Positions 24,345 through 38,411 of a stretch of 64,000 nt of DNA are shown here, piece by piece. The stretch lies in assembly GCA_030272585.1 (NCBI GenBank), contig BSYQ01000001.1, positions 3,844,001-3,908,000 of the forward strand, given 5' to 3'. Below the pieces are notes generated by a model. That model did not search any database, was not told the origin of the DNA, and saw nothing but the letters and a program-made list of their open reading frames with translations. Each line of letters begins with the position of its first letter. The first letter of the stretch is position 1. This DNA is from Bryopsis sp. KO-2023 (lineage: Eukaryota; Chlorophyta; Ulvophyceae; Bryopsidales; Bryopsidaceae). Both the position numbers and the translations under genes were made by a program.

Positions 24345-25843
24345 CTTAGCACAGAAACAAGAAGAAGCATTCAGACGACGACTTACGACGCTTGTTCAAC
24401 CCAACGATGTGGATCTCGGAGCCGCCAGAGAAAACGAAAGATCTCGCTTTTCGGCTACAACAGATACCGCGAATCGTTCGGTTGTTTTCGATTGTCGATT
24501 GGGGAGTTGGATGAGTTGGGTTGCTTGAATGCAAAAATGTGTCGGAGCGAACCTGAGACAGGGTCGCGGTCGGCTTCTCAACACGCCGCAACCGGGGCCG
24601 GTATGCATTTGCGTAGTTGATCCCCAGCCCATGTTTTCAAGCAGTGCAAGAAAAAAACGTCATCAACAGCAGCAGGTTACATGCGGAGATGCGGGCAGCA
24701 TTCAAGAGGGTGTAGAAATTGCAGTCGCGAATAAGGCGGTTGCGCCGACACCGTGATCCTGGACACAGGCAGCGGGAAAGACGATCAGATTATAGCTGTC
24801 TTCCCAACTGTGGATCGAGTCCTACGTGGACAACATCGCACATGACAAAAACTTTTTTCCCCCTTCCATCACACAAACGGAAATCGTGGAGTTGGGTGTC
24901 AGAGTGTCAGACGCTGTATGTGAGCAGGAACTGTTGATGTGTGTTGGTGTTTTTTCTTGCGGTGATTTTTGGCGATGGATCATGCGATGACTTGTCTAAC
25001 TCCGACCGTGAACTCCCTTCAGTCTGAATGCCATTACTCCAAATCAGTAAACCAGTATATATATATACTTTTTTTTTACTTTTATCACAAAAGGTATCCT
25101 ACCCAAAACTGAACTGCAACAAATAGATTTCCGGCTATCTATCTCTACACAAATGAAGCGATGCTCAGGAGCCCAAGAGCAGCTAAAATAAATCGATATA
25201 GGTGATTTGTGTTAACTAAGAATCTCTTCCTACCCTTGTATATTATTATTTATTTGATCCGCTTTCTCGATGAATTGACAGCTAAGGGAACCCCTTTGGT
25301 GGGTGGAACAGAGAGATATACTGAATGAATGCGCAGTTAGGGCTGGGCTATGAAACTTGTACGTGAAACAGCGTCTCTGACTTTGTAGATCGACCATGCA
25401 CCTCTGAATATCTCAGCAATGAAGAGACAGGCAACTCATCATCAAGACGTCACAGGGATTCATGTGGTGCATTTTTTCAAGCTAAAACGCAGCACTGTCT
25501 TGGAAATCTCAATACTGACCCAGCTCAAGCATGCCAGTTCCGTCTTTCCATCGAAAATGAATTACAAACTAGAATTTTGAAAGTTTGACACTTGCATGTT
25601 CTTGATGAGTTTTACAGGCACATCCCATGCCCGACGCTACCTATATACCCAATTTTTCTATTTCCATATACAATTGAACCCGACTACATCAAGCGAGGCA
25701 AAGGTTAGGACAACAGGGAGGAGGAAAAGTGCTGCACAAGTGACTTGTTTCTTTAGGCATCGATACACTCCTTGCAGATTTCCAGCCCAACGCTTTTCCT
25801 CACAACGTAGTTCTCCAGATCCTCCACACCAACCGATTCCACC
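24345..25843. other. PHYLLO upstream region and SEN1 3' region
   Basis: This should hold the missing 5' exon(s) and promoter of PHYLLO and the 3' flank of SEN1. A minus-strand frame near 24632-24396 reads like a Ser/Arg-rich transit peptide, but it ends before a usable donor. A TATATATATA stretch lies near 25058-25068. No other gene seen. Confidence 0.35.
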
Positions 25844-28800
25844 TCATTTCTTGCCCAATGTACCAGCATTGTGGCCATGGAAAGCCCTTGGCCTTGAATT
25901 GCTCTGGACGACGCTGCCCAAAAGGTCTGCGATGTCAAAACCTCCCTCGTCATTGGCTGGCGAAGGACCTCGACTGGGCTTTCCCCCTCTGCTTTTGGAT
26001 TGTCCAGACGTGGCTGGTGTGGTTGGCCTCGATGTGGGTTTCCGCACTCCGCTATTTTTCTCCTTGGAGGGATCCACTCCAAATCTCTTCATCCAGGAAC
26101 TTTTACGAGCGTTTTCTTCTGGAGCCCCAAACACAGACGATGGGGGTTGTCGTTCGGCTGCCGGCCTTGACAGTCTTCCACCTTCTCTCTTCTCCACTGG
26201 TGCTGGCCGTGAATTAGGTGCTCTGAAGTGCTGCTTTTGAGGATCGTATGGAGTGAAATTTCCACCTTCTGCTCTGAATTTGGACTTCTTTGGAGGGCCC
26301 ACCAGCTTATCGGTTTCGGTGGCATCAAATATGCTTCTCTCTCGCTCACGCTTTCGTGAGGGGGCTGGTTTGGAAACCAAATCCTGTGGAGGGGCAAACA
26401 GTCGCACATGTGCTTTTTCATCGATTTCAGTGGCATCAAATATGCTTCTCTCTCGTTCACGCTTTCGTGATGGGGTTGGTTTGGGAACCCAAGCTTGCGC
26501 AAGGGTAGGCAGTTGCACATGTGGTTTTTCATCCATCTCCATCTGATCTGGGATTCCAATAGGATTCCCCGCTTGTTGCTCCATTTTCCTCTGCACCAAG
26601 CACCCAACGAGTTGAACAAAAAGAGAGAATACGAAAGTTTTCATTTCAACGATTTCCTGCAAGTCGGGTGCGGGATCAGACAGAGCAATGCTGCGTTATT
26701 GACACCGTTATTACCTGCTGCTCGAACATGGCTTCGAATTCGGCAATTTTCTCGCCTGACAATCTCGGTGCACTGGGCTTGGGCAAGTCGGCGGCATCCA
26801 GGAGCGATCGGAATGGAGTCTGAGCTGTGATTCTGCAGCCAGTTTCTTCTGCATGGTCGATGAAGGCATTCCATGCCTTGCAAGCTTTGAGGGTTTCCCC
26901 ATGTCCCACCACCCACAGAGACCTTCTTGCCCGAGTGAGAGCTACATTCATCCTTCGCGCATCATCCAGAAATCCAACAGTTCCCGAGCCTGAAGAACGG
27001 TCTTGCGCTCGCACCAGTGATATTATAACAATGTCGGCTTCTCTTCCCTGCAGTCAACCACACACCAATCAAGAATCGAACCCCCGTTTCCCCAACACAA
27101 TCTTCCTCTTCTACCCCCCCAAACAAAAAAATAAAATAAAAATGCTTGCACATGTTACACTTCGTAGCAGACTCCACAGTATTACTCCACCTGGAAGCTA
27201 TCGACGGTGGCGACTTCCACATCCAAATCGGCAACAGCTTGGCCTCTTCCCCTCATCTTTATCAACATTGGCTGGTTCTCCAAGCACCTCTTGATTCTGT
27301 CCACTTGGGCCTTGTACGGTGCGATGATCGCCACCTTGCCCACATCCTCTTTGTATCGGGTTTTCACTTCTGTTGAGCAAACAACCCAACCCGTCAAAAC
27401 ACACACACACACACACACACTGCCAACTTCACCAGAACTTCCCACCAAGTCGAGAATAACTGGGTGGGTATTGGGTTTTTTTCTTCCCCCGGTTGTTGCG
27501 ACTGCTTCCTCACCTGCGAATAACATCGCCACCAGGTCTGCTTCCATTGGATTCTCTATGGAGCCACGATTTCTGTGTCCTCGATTCTCTCTGCCTTGGG
27601 CGCAGTCGAAGAACACAAAGGGGGAAAAGCATCTTTTGTCGTGAAATGGAGCCCTCCTGGTCTCTTCGCTGATTCCGGAGCCATCGATCAATCGATCCCG
27701 GTAGAAATACTTTGAAGGAAATCTAGAAACAAGAATTTGGTTTATTCTCAGGAATTCAGCTACAAAAGGACAGTTTTTTTCAGGCTTTTTTCAAACGGAT
27801 GTTGCATGGATTGTGGTGCGTAAGACTTTTCATCATTTGGAAGTTGATCAATATCATTTCCCCATATCTGCTTGTATATAACAATGGCCCACCTGCTGAT
27901 TTTTGGGTGCATCCTGTATTGCTCCGACAGCACCTCCACTGGGTATCCTGCCTTTTCGAATCTCTCGAACAAAGACTGCCCGAAATTCTTTCCACTGGCG
28001 ACGCTCGAAAAGACGGTTGGGGGCAGCTGCCTGGGATCCCCTACCAAAACGACTCGTGCTGAAGGCTTCAGCAATTTCAAGGGAACCAGAGTTGACGGCT
28101 CCAATGCTTGGGCAGCCTCATCCACGATCAGCGCATCGAAGGAAATATGTTTTGCCACTGATCCAGAGTTGCAAAGAGATGCCAAATCCCCTGCAGCCGA
28201 CGACAACGTGCTGAACTGGAGGAAGACACACACACACACAGAGAAGGCGTCATATCAATCATCACCATTAAAATAGCATGGAAAGACTGGACTGAATCTG
28301 AGCAAAGAATTGATGGATGTTCGCATGTTGCCTGTTTTTCCTCCCCACAATCGGGTGTTGAGTTGTCCTTCTATGGAAATTGGCCTTTCGCTGGAAACTT
28401 ACCACCAGTTCGGCATCTCTGACGACACCCAATCTCAAACTTCGTTTTGCTTGCTCCATTGTTTGGCGACCGGATCTGATTTCTGATCTGATTCGCCCAA
28501 TCGACCCCTGCATTTGCCGAACTTTATCCTTGAGGGCGTTCATGGCATTGTCATCCACCCCGCCTCGATTCTCTGCTTTGCTGAGCTCTGATTTTGCCTG
28601 GGCAGACCATAGAAAATAATTTTCAATGCAAGTGCATGCGTGGGGATTGTCGACAGGCCATATCAAAACACATCTTTGAAACATCCAAACAAAAAAAACA
28701 AAAAAAACAAAAAACTGCACCACCACGGACACCATCGGTGTGTTTTCTTGTTTAGACGAGGCGCATCATTAAAAAAAAAGATGTGCTGGGAGTTTTTTTG

Positions 28801-31800
28801 CTTTTGCTCACTTCTTCGAGAGCTGCCATCGTTTTTTCCAATTTCTTTTTCGATTCATTCGTTGTTCTGGATGCCTCCGCTGTTTGTTCGTTGATTTCCA
28901 TTTCCTTGTCGCAGAGGGCATCTATGTGGTAAGGCTGCACAGAGCTGTGCGTCACCACCATCCTTCCCATTCGCACCATCGATGGCACCCTGTAATGTAA
29001 TAAAATTCAGTTAGTTCTCAAAGACGCGTTCAATCTCTCGGCTGGATTCCAACAGCACTAAAAAATTCGGCTTGTTTACGTCGAATGTGTTTTCTTGATG
29101 TAGACGATCCCTGACACTTCTTGATTAACGTTTTGGGTCGATTATACAGATTTGCACAAGTGGAAGAAAAACAGTGCAAGTGGAGTGTCGTGAAAGGAAA
29201 GTGAACTTTTTTCCCCTGTTTTTCACATACCTGCTTTTTCCTGATCCACACATCAGTTCTCCTACACTGATTCTTGAAATCAGCTCATCGATTGCAGCGT
29301 TTGATTGAGCGCATATAAGGATGCGAACTGCTGGGGCCGGCGACTGCAACAGACAAAAAACACAACACACATTACATCCAGATCCAACACCCCAAATGGG
29401 TGTAAGGATTCCTCCAGGCTTTGAAAACACTGGACGATGCTAGGGATCGACACAGGACCTCCATGCAAGAAAATCAATGTTGAGAGTGCCATGCGATCGA
29501 AATGATGCAAATCCACTCACTGTAGGTCCGCGTTGAAACTTTCTCCTTCTGTTAGGTCTGAAGTATTCTTGGTTGCTCTGCGAGTCTTCCCCGGACTGGA
29601 GGTTGGCAATACGAAGGGTGTGCAGAAGCCCCGAAATCATGCCAATAATGCCAGATGTTTTTCCAGTACCAGGCGGACCCTGCGACAGCCACACCAACAC
29701 TCATTTTGGACCAACAGGAAATCGCAAAAGCCAACGTACCGATCCCAGGACATGCACCATTTTCAAATCTGCACATGTTCCAGATCTGTTCCACACCAAT
29801 CATCCAAACAAAAACTTTTTCAAATCACACAATGACACACAATTCGACCATACCTGCACGAGGCTGAAATGTCCCTTTCCGGCAACTGCCGATGCAATCG
29901 CCTTTTGTTGCGATTCGTTGTACTTTTCTTGAAGATCCATACACAAGTTTGTTGCGAGGGTGGTTCTTTCCAAGGTCAGAGGGACCGCCACCGGTGGCAA
30001 CGGATTAATGATTTGATTGACCAGAGGTGTCGGCAACGAGGGAAGGTTGCACAAAGCTTGAAATTCACGGGTGTGAGTCAACAGATTCATCAACACCACT
30101 GCCTGGCATTGCCACCCCTTCCGCACGAAACTCGATGGATTGGTACGAGATCCCTGGCTGCCAATCGCTGAAAGACGCCAAACAAACAGTCACTCTCAAC
30201 GGCTCCAAAAAACCCAAGTGCAGGAATCAGAAGAAAAAAAAAGTAATTGTGGAGGTCGAATCTTAGAATCGAAATGTGTCCGTACCTCCTCCTTTGAAAT
30301 GAATTCGCACTTCCACAGTCTTTTTGCCATCAGTTTCGAATGTGGATCCCACGCTCTTTATGATGCCTGTGCATCGTTGGCTCGGTAGCCTGTCTTTGAA
30401 ATCGATTTGTCGGCTGGCGAACAGCAACAGGTCATCTGGACGAAAGAATCTAGGAACCATCGAGAAAAGTCCAGTGAGAATCACCTGGCACATCAACTAC
30501 TGGGACATATTCTGGCTCCGATTGTTTTCCCAACACATATGATCCATTCCACAACACGATTTTCTTCACAGCAACAAAGAGAGTAAATAGGCGAAAAAAA
30601 TGCTACACACAAGTTTAGTCATAACCACAAAATCCCTTTCTCTCTTCATGATTTTCCTGATTTTATCCAGTTCATAACAATGAAAAATCCCAGTGAACAT
30701 GATCAAGCAAATTCTTTGCAACATGCGCATCTCACTTACAATCTTTCGTCGGGATGATAGCTGAACGATATGTTGTACAGGTCCGATATCCGCTGAACAT
30801 TCACGACCGTCATTGATTTCGACATGGGTCTGGAGTTCCTCTGCTTCAGCTCCTCCCATTGCTGCTGCATGTCAGCCCGGAGCTCCTCCAGCAGAAGCCC
30901 CCTGAAGATCCTCCCGTATTGTTCCATGGAGGCGAACTTGTCAGGCACACTCGGGATCGTGTTGACATCCCTCCAGGTGAGCTCGGGGGAATCCAGCTTC
31001 TCGATGTCCCAGGACAAGTACTGCTGCTGGATCGTGTCGATGGTGAACAGGGGCTTGGCGCTCTTGTTCCTGTTGCCTGCATGGGGTGCATCCAAATATG
31101 AACCAACCAGTCAATCACTCGTATCACTTCATTGCGTGTCCTCCCACAGCACTTTCGGTTCCATAAATGGAGCCAGATACAACACATATGTCAAGGTTGC
31201 CAGGAGCACTTTGCCGGCCAATGTACTGAAAATACAAATCAAACATGGACAGTTTCCTTACCAGCTTTCCTGATCATCCTGTGATCAGTGGCATTCAACT
31301 CGATCCTCTTGATCCCTTTGGGCGCTTCACCTCTGGCTCCCCCGGGGGTTGGAAGGACGATCTTCCCATCGATCTTGTATCCTCCCTGGGTGAACTTCAG
31401 CCCGTCGTCACTGTCCTCATCCGGGGTGGATGTCTTTTGATCCACCCCCTTCGGAGACCTCTCCCTCTTTGGTCCGGAGGTCTCCGGCCTCCGTGCCGTG
31501 ACGAGCTTCGCCCGGTCGAATCCGCTCCACAGATTCTCCAGGCTGGCTGGGTTCACCCCACGAGCAGGGGCTGCGACTTGCCCAATGCTCGTGCCAACCC
31601 CCCCGCTGCTGCTCCCACTGCCACCTCCTCCGGTCACCCCTTGTGGCCCTGCACCGCCTTCCCGAATCGACGTCCCCGCGCCCTCATCCCTCACTGGATC
31701 GCATGCGGAGGGAGGAGGGGATTTCACCTTCACCTCCACCTGCGCCGGTACCAACCGGGAGAGCGACCTCTGGAGGAGGAACTTGAATGTTCCTCCGAGG

Positions 31801-34800
31801 TCTGGGGACGCCGCCAACTCCCTCAGGCAGGCAGTCACGGATTCAGGGAGGGCCATGTTGTCCGGCACCTCTCCCAGGATCCGTGCGAGGAGCCCAGCCC
31901 ACTGTGTGGCGCTCGCTCCATTAAGCCTTGGGCCAAGGCTGAGGAGCTCCACCAGCCACACCTCCATCTCCGACAAGGTGGCCGGACATACCCCTGCCTG
32001 GACCATCTGAACCCAAGCAACAAAATCCACAGAAAAGCAGTCAAGCAGTCTGCATATTGGATGGAAACGTCCCTCTTTTTTTCCGAGTACGAACCTCACA
32101 GTTCCAGTTCAACAAAGAGCAAACCTGAAAATCACAATTGAGTTTTGAGTGGAAAAATATGGTCTTGAAAGAAAGCAGGAAAACTGAATGGTGGGAGAAC
32201 ACCATCCTTGTAGAACAATATTTTACTTTTCTCCCAAGACAAGGGATTCATTTGAGGCCGAGAAAGGACCACCCAAGCATCGTTTTCCACATAAGCATAA
32301 GTTGCAGCTTAAGCAAAAGTTTCAGCCTAAGCATAAGTTTCAGCCTAAGAAACCAAAACCCCCAAATCCTGGCGCACATAAGAAAGGAGCAGACTCATAC
32401 CTTGAGGTCCCACAGGGTCTCTTGGAAGGAGAAGAACCCTTTCATCTCCTCTGGGCTGCGCTCCACGGCCAGCAGGTCATCCGTGCAGCATATCGCTCGG
32501 ATGCCTGTTGCCCACACCTGAAGAATCCAAAGGCACACAAATGCTAAGTTGATGGAGACCTGCACCTCTCATCAGTGAGGAATGGACTATATTTGCTGGC
32601 AAACTCATTCAAGCATTTGTGCCCGACAGGGGGTTTATGGAACTGGAGATTAACGGCATGCAATGAAATTCAAGTCGACAGAGGGCTGATCAAGCTATGA
32701 AGTTCTTTTGGACCATCAAAAAAATTAAAATAAAAAATTGGTATCCATGATATTGACTTGTGTAAAATGAAGTTCACAGGTCGATCGATTGCCTCCCGTT
32801 TTAACCGAAATTTGAAAAGATACACCAGAAGTGATGTTAAATGCAGTGTTAACGAGAAAGAGGACAAATCCACACACCTGGCGGATGAGCTCCAGCAGCC
32901 TGCTGCAGAGCTTTTTGGGCTGCCCGCTGCTGCATCCTGTCACTGTTGTCAGCAGGCGCAGGAGAGGGGCCAGGCAATCGAGCAGGTCCTAAGCACCATG
33001 AAAATGAAAATCATTCACACCAAGAAAAAAAGAGGCAAATAATACATCTCCAGGTTCAGTGAATGAATCTCAGCCATGGCACATGATCCCTTGACCATTC
33101 CACAATTGAACAACATCCACGCCAAATCTGATGAGGTCCGAAATATCTGACGACCCTGCAACAACTCCGCGTTACACCACAAGTGCGTGCTTCTGCTGAT
33201 TTCGAAGAGTAGGTCGCCCAGCTCACCTTCGGCCAGACCTTCTTCCCAGCGTCGTCCAGTATAACCTGGCACCCCTCCACAAGGGCCGTGACCACCTCTT
33301 CGCTCGCCAGCGCACCACTCGAGCTCGCCAGCAGCTTTGCCACGCGCAGGCCTTGCTCGCGCAGGGTAGGGTGGACACCAGTGCAGACGAGGATGAGCCC
33401 TCGCCAACCCTTTCCTCGGTCTTCGGAGCACAGCTGCTCCGCGGAGCCATGTGCCATTCCATCCAGGTGCAAACCTATCGACAAACAACATCCGGGTTAC
33501 TGCAGTCTGAAGCAGGTGTCGAGTCTAGTGTTACTCAGGCCATCGCTGCAATCCGCGTGCTACAGAGATCGCGTTTCCTCTCCTGGTGGAAGAGACGCAA
33601 CGCCGTCTACAGTTCAGGCCTTGACGTTTCTCTTCCACCACGGGCGGATGTCCTTGACGACTGATTGATTCATTGTATCACGTAACACATGACGTGTTGT
33701 GATTGAGGGCTCATGTAAGAAACTTGGCTTGAAAGTGAGTCTGTCAAGACTTGAGATAATGACTTGAATAATGGTCTTTGAATTGCGTTGCATGAAACTT
33801 GCGTCCCGAAGAACAAGAAGAACCAGAAGAACAAGAACGCCATCCACGTGCTTGCGTGCGCCCCCTGATCGAGTTCGAGCAGAGCTGCACCCACCGATGG
33901 CCTTCAGCAGCCGCCCCAACAGCGCGGCTTCATTCCCCCGGATCGTAACTTGCCCTCTGCAAGCCTCCATCGTTTCGGGGGTCTGCCACTTCTCATTGCT
34001 TCCGCCACTCAACCCATCCAAAGGGTCCCTCAAAAACCCACCCCCACTTTCACTCCCCCCTACATCCTGTTTTGACGAGATTATCTCTGGAATCTCGATT
34101 TGAGACAGTGCAGCCCCTGCCACCAGAAACCCAGCTGAAATCTTCGACATGGTGGGGCTGTCACAGTTGCACCATGCCATTTTCTCCCAGATCAACGGCA
34201 CACATATCCACAAATTGAGGGAACTGAAAGCACTCGAGGACAGTTCCAAAGGAATTCCAGTCCACAGCGAATCCATGGTGATGCACATTCTCCCTCTATA
34301 GGCACTCATTGTGGCTGCCAGAACGCATGCATCCACCTGTGACAAATGTTGCTCACATTCAATAAACACACACTGCAGAGATCAAATCAGAAAAACAATA
34401 ATAGGCACTGGGCATTCTCTGTGTTCAACAACATTCTCTCCTTTACCATGATGATGTTGGAAGCCAGTCTTGCGGTTGCTGGGTGCAACACGTGAATGAG
34501 AAATGACGCCGAAGGATCACCGATCAGCTCCTTTTTCACCAACAGCCTCTCCAGCAGAAGCCCATACAGATGTCCTGCCTTCGTGAACCTCTTCTTCATG
34601 CTCCAAGCAAACTCGACCAGCTCGAGCCCTTCTTTCACAGCATATCCCCTGATGGGGGGCAAAAACGACCTGCAAACAGTCGCACGTCTTATGCACTTAT
34701 GAACTTATGCAGTTGTACGTCGAAAAGGAAACAAGAAAAAGATGGTATATGCTCACCTGGGATTGTCCCAGACTCTTATGAGAAGAAAATGAACCGTTCG

Positions 34801-37100
34801 AAAGTGGATGTGGTCGCAGGATGGAGTGCTTATGCAGGCTTTTGCCAGGTAAACCATGGAACATAGCACTGCCTGCAAAAGAAAGGAAAAACATGTCAGA
34901 AATTGGTCAAACTGATGATATCCACCCCACCCCGCCCCTGAGTTGGGCAAGACTGAAAGAGCGTGCTCGTTTGTTCCGCATTCCAGCAGCTCCATTCGAT
35001 TGCTGATGTCATCCATAACGATGTTGCTTACCTTTTGAAGGTTTGATTTATCGAGCTTGCTAACCAGCGATATCAGAATTTCAAAAATCGACGAAGGTTG
35101 GAATGACTTGCAAACACTGAAAGTTTCAGCTCCAAGACCTTCCAGGAACATCTGCAACCAAACACAAACACGCTTTTCACACTTGATGGTTCCTCTGACT
35201 TCACTTCCTCAAGTGCAACCAGAATCGCAGGAGAAGAAAATATATCAGTCCGATGCCTTGTTCGTGGCCAGAAATTTGTCGGCTTTTCGAGCTCGGATGT
35301 TCTTGTTTCCTTCAGCAATCATCGACACACTCACCCTGACACATTGAATCGCACTGTCGATCGCTCCGGCTCCTCTGCTGGGATCTTTGCTGCACTCGTA
35401 GATTGCACAGGCGATGAATTCTGGGTGTTTTCTCAACAGAATGGCCAAGGCTTGTCCCTTGAAAACACCAAAACAAATAGACGCTTTGATTGCCCAACAT
35501 CATCTTTCGCCGAGCCCCCCCCCCCAAAAAAAAAATCATTCCACACACACCCACACGTATATAATCTCTTTCATACCAATGCATTCACCATTTAACAAAG
35601 TTATTAACGTTGGCAACTGACCTTTGTTTTGCTCATGATGCCCAGCAGCCCCTTCCATAAATGGGGCATTTGCTGGAAATACACTGGTCGATCCTGGGGC
35701 ACAAACGGTGATTGGGACTGCATTCCACCTTGCAGCAAGTTCTTCCAGAACACCAGCAGCTCCTCAAGACAATCGACATGCATTTCTGTCTCTATGTCGC
35801 GCATGTGGTGCTGCCAAACCTGTATTCAACCAACTCACGATATCAAAACCATCCAAAAAAACGACTAAAGCACGAAAAACAGACCAGGAGCGAAACAAAG
35901 CAACTATCCATCAAGGTTTTCTTTCTACCAACGCACCAATTGCCTGATTTCTTCATCGTGGTGCCCAAGGAGCTGGTAAACCCCGGCAAAAACCCCACTT
36001 GCACAGAGGTTCCTAGAATCGACGGTTTTCAGGAACGCGATGAATTTCGCATTCACGGCTTGATCAGACAGGGGTCCAATAAAGCGAAGCAATTCGAAAC
36101 ACCACGTCATCTGCACCAAGAAGGCAGGGGCCCCCCAAAAAAACCAGAAAGATTCAAAAAAAAAAATGTGCACTTGTTAATGCGATGCAATACAGAGACT
36201 AGATCGACGAGCGAGTGAGTCGATGGCGTCCGTTGTTCCGTTTTCTTACCTTTGGGGTTGCTTTTTCCAGCCTTTGACAATCCAGGTAGATGCAAATATC
36301 ACGGATATCTGCAGGCACTTGTTGCTGCAATCGCAACCACACACACACACACCAACATAAGGACCTCTCCCATCATATCAACTCTACCCAAACTCGTCCA
36401 AAACAGGCACTAGACATCCTGTCTCACCACCCACCGCGATTCAAGTCAACTGGAGTAATACAGAACCAAAAAAAAGGCAGAATCTTATTCGAAAATGAAC
36501 TCATATAATCACCTTCGCCAAGTTGTACGCCCTTATGCACTCCACACATTCAGAGAGGCTCCACTGCATCACGTTATCCACCTTTTCAACTGACCCACGT
36601 CCCACCTTGATGTGAGGATGCAGCTGTTTGATCATGAGGACACACACTGCAAAACCGAACATATAACCACAACAAATGAAATCCACGCATCCTTGCAATC
36701 AACATGCACTCATCCCCGAACCGACCAGCTCCAATTAGACCTTCGACTCCGAAAGACAAACCAATCAAGGAACACATGCTACACTTGCAACTCCATCAAA
36801 ATCCATGATCATGCATTCTATCCTATCTAATGTACCAACACAGATTCCAATATTCAAAAACACACCCCCACCATAGCAATATCCTCTGAAACATAAAAAC
36901 CAAGGGCACCTAAACCACACACAACGCCGTGCCTTCATCATTCCGGTCGGGTGGACCTCCGGAACACCACGGTTCTGGGGCTTACCTTTCGAATGCTTGC
37001 ACCAGCAATGGATGCCGTTAGTGTGCAGGGTCTTGATAAATCCACTCGCTTCCATCAGCCACTGCAATTCATGGAGGCCAAAATAAAGAAAAAAAAAGAA
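25844..37100 (-). CDS. SEN1: SEN1/senataxin-type superfamily 1 RNA/DNA helicase
   Basis: SEN1 helicases unwind RNA:DNA hybrids and help terminate RNA polymerase II transcription. The gene spans about 11 kb with some twenty exons. The N-terminal half (about 37.1-32.4 kb) is helical and weakly conserved, as in the SEN1 N-terminal domain (exon with QWLMEASGFIKTLHTNGI). A charged Gly/Ser/Pro linker lies at about 31.7-31.3 kb. The helicase core has GPPGTGKTSG (I), LICAQSNAAIDELISRI (Ia), IVDEAAQALEPS (II), VVLVGDPRQLPPTV (III), LSEQYRMHP (IV), VATVDSFQVE (V) and MNVALTRARRSLWVVGH (VI). The DEAAQ box and the long coiled insertion after motif Ia fit the SEN1/SETX branch rather than UPF1. The C-terminal tail is basic and contains a 37-residue in-frame repeat. 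The 5' end and the first exons are not resolved. Confidence 0.9.
26314..26540 (-). repeat. In-frame 111-bp tandem repeat in the SEN1 C-terminal coding exon
   Basis: Two 65-bp cores, 26314-26378 and 26425-26489, differ at few positions and lie 111 bp apart. The flanks (near CACATGTG and TTTTTCAT) also match. The period of 37 codons keeps the frame. Each unit encodes PSRKRERERSIFDATE, a basic motif that looks like a nuclear localisation signal next to an acidic end. Confidence 0.85.
32296..32349. repeat. Three 18-bp tandem units
   Basis: Units of 18 bp of the form CATAAGTTTCAGCCTAAG are at 32296-32313, 32314-32331 and 32332-32349, with a few substitutions. They lie within the SEN1 gene, apparently in an intron. 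Confidence 0.8.
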
Positions 37101-38411
37101 AAACACCACATATTTCAGAAACAATCCTCAAAAACATCGACCAGATACAATGAAATCCATAGATACAGCTGGGTGCAGCAGGTTGAATGCCAAGTATCTC
37201 AACTACTGGCTGTAAGAATGCCAAGCAAAGTCAAATATAACTAGGCCTGCTATTGTTGCTGCTTTTCTTTCTCAACTGTTTCGACCACCAACAGGTGGCT
37301 TCCTGCTTCAATACATAAATAGACATGCTGCGCGTCCCGGGCGTTTTTGGATCAAAGGTTCCCCAGTGGTCTCCAGCGCACGATCGCTCCGGATATTCAG
37401 ACAGTGGGGCAACAATCCTAGCGATCGCTTCGTTACACAGGCTTTGGTTGGCCGCCGTAGCGGAGGAAAAAGAAATAACTGTCGGTGTATGCATATGACA
37501 GCGATAGCGCGCCAACAAAACGTTACGGACAGGGGGAACCTGAAGATCATTCGCGCTCCGGCGCTGTGTCAAGATGCAAGCCTCAGAGGGACCCTAACGC
37601 TGGAAGGTTGGCCTACCTCCTTCAAATTCTCGACCCCTGGCTTCGTGTGGAGGAGCCTCCGGGACTGTTCATCAATAGAGCTCGACATGTTTTGGAGAAT
37701 TGTCGCCTTCTCGCGTCAGAGAGAAAGTTTACCGAAGGCGGCAAGAAGAGAAAAGAACAAACGTTGGAGTCCGTTCCCTAAGAACTGATACGCTGTTCGG
37801 GAGGTTTGGCAGGTCGTCGACCAAACCGTCTGACTGCGCAAAACACGGTTCTACACCCTTTAGCGCGCGCTTTGGTACGGTTTAATTTTTGGATTGTTTT
37901 TGTTCCAAGTTCACTTCGCAGTCTTGTGCACCGTCTGAATCCGCAAAGTCAAACGAAGTTGTGTAGCAAGAATGGAGAGGTTCTTTTTGGGATAGCACCA
38001 GTGGTGAACGGCGATTTCAAAAGCCCGATCAATCGGCTTCCACAGAAACGCGAAGTCGCAAGAGTAAAATAATTTAATCCAAAACCAAACACCTTGCCAA
38101 TTGCCTCTCGCAATCCTGAAAAAAATTAACCAACCAAAAGCTGCACCCAGTTTCCGAATCCTTTTTCGTCGACCAACACAAAAAGATACACAAGCCCGTT
38201 GAAACCCACACAAAAATTCCCAACACCCTACAACAATCCTCCTCCTCTTCACATCGAGTGCAAGAAAAACTAATGAAAAATTTGAAATGAAACTAGTAAG
38301 ACTCAAAAATTCACCCCTGGTCGGCTGTGAGTCTGATGTAAACCCTCCAGTCCGACAAAATTGGAAAAAAAATAGCTTGCTTTTCAGGTGGTTTGAACTT
38401 GGGCAACAAAA
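37101..38411. other. SEN1 upstream region and 3' flank of the FAS1 gene
   Basis: Both neighbours read on the minus strand, so this holds the SEN1 promoter or unplaced first exons and the 3' UTR of the FAS1-type gene. The segment 37300-37900 is more GC-rich than its surroundings. Open frames occur on both strands there (for example 37485-37781 +), but none has a recognisable domain. Confidence 0.3.

Noticed and set aside
24201-24620. Possible plus-strand gene opposite the PHYLLO 5' end
   Set aside because: It has no domain and no splice support, and it overlaps the first PHYLLO exon that can be placed.
31245-32141. 298-codon plus-strand open frame
   Set aside because: It lies opposite a SEN1 exon whose minus-strand frame fits the gene. 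The Pro-rich plus translation is a shadow.
37360-37890. Plus-strand open frames upstream of SEN1
   Set aside because: They lack domain features and overlap in several frames. The region is more likely the SEN1 promoter and leader.
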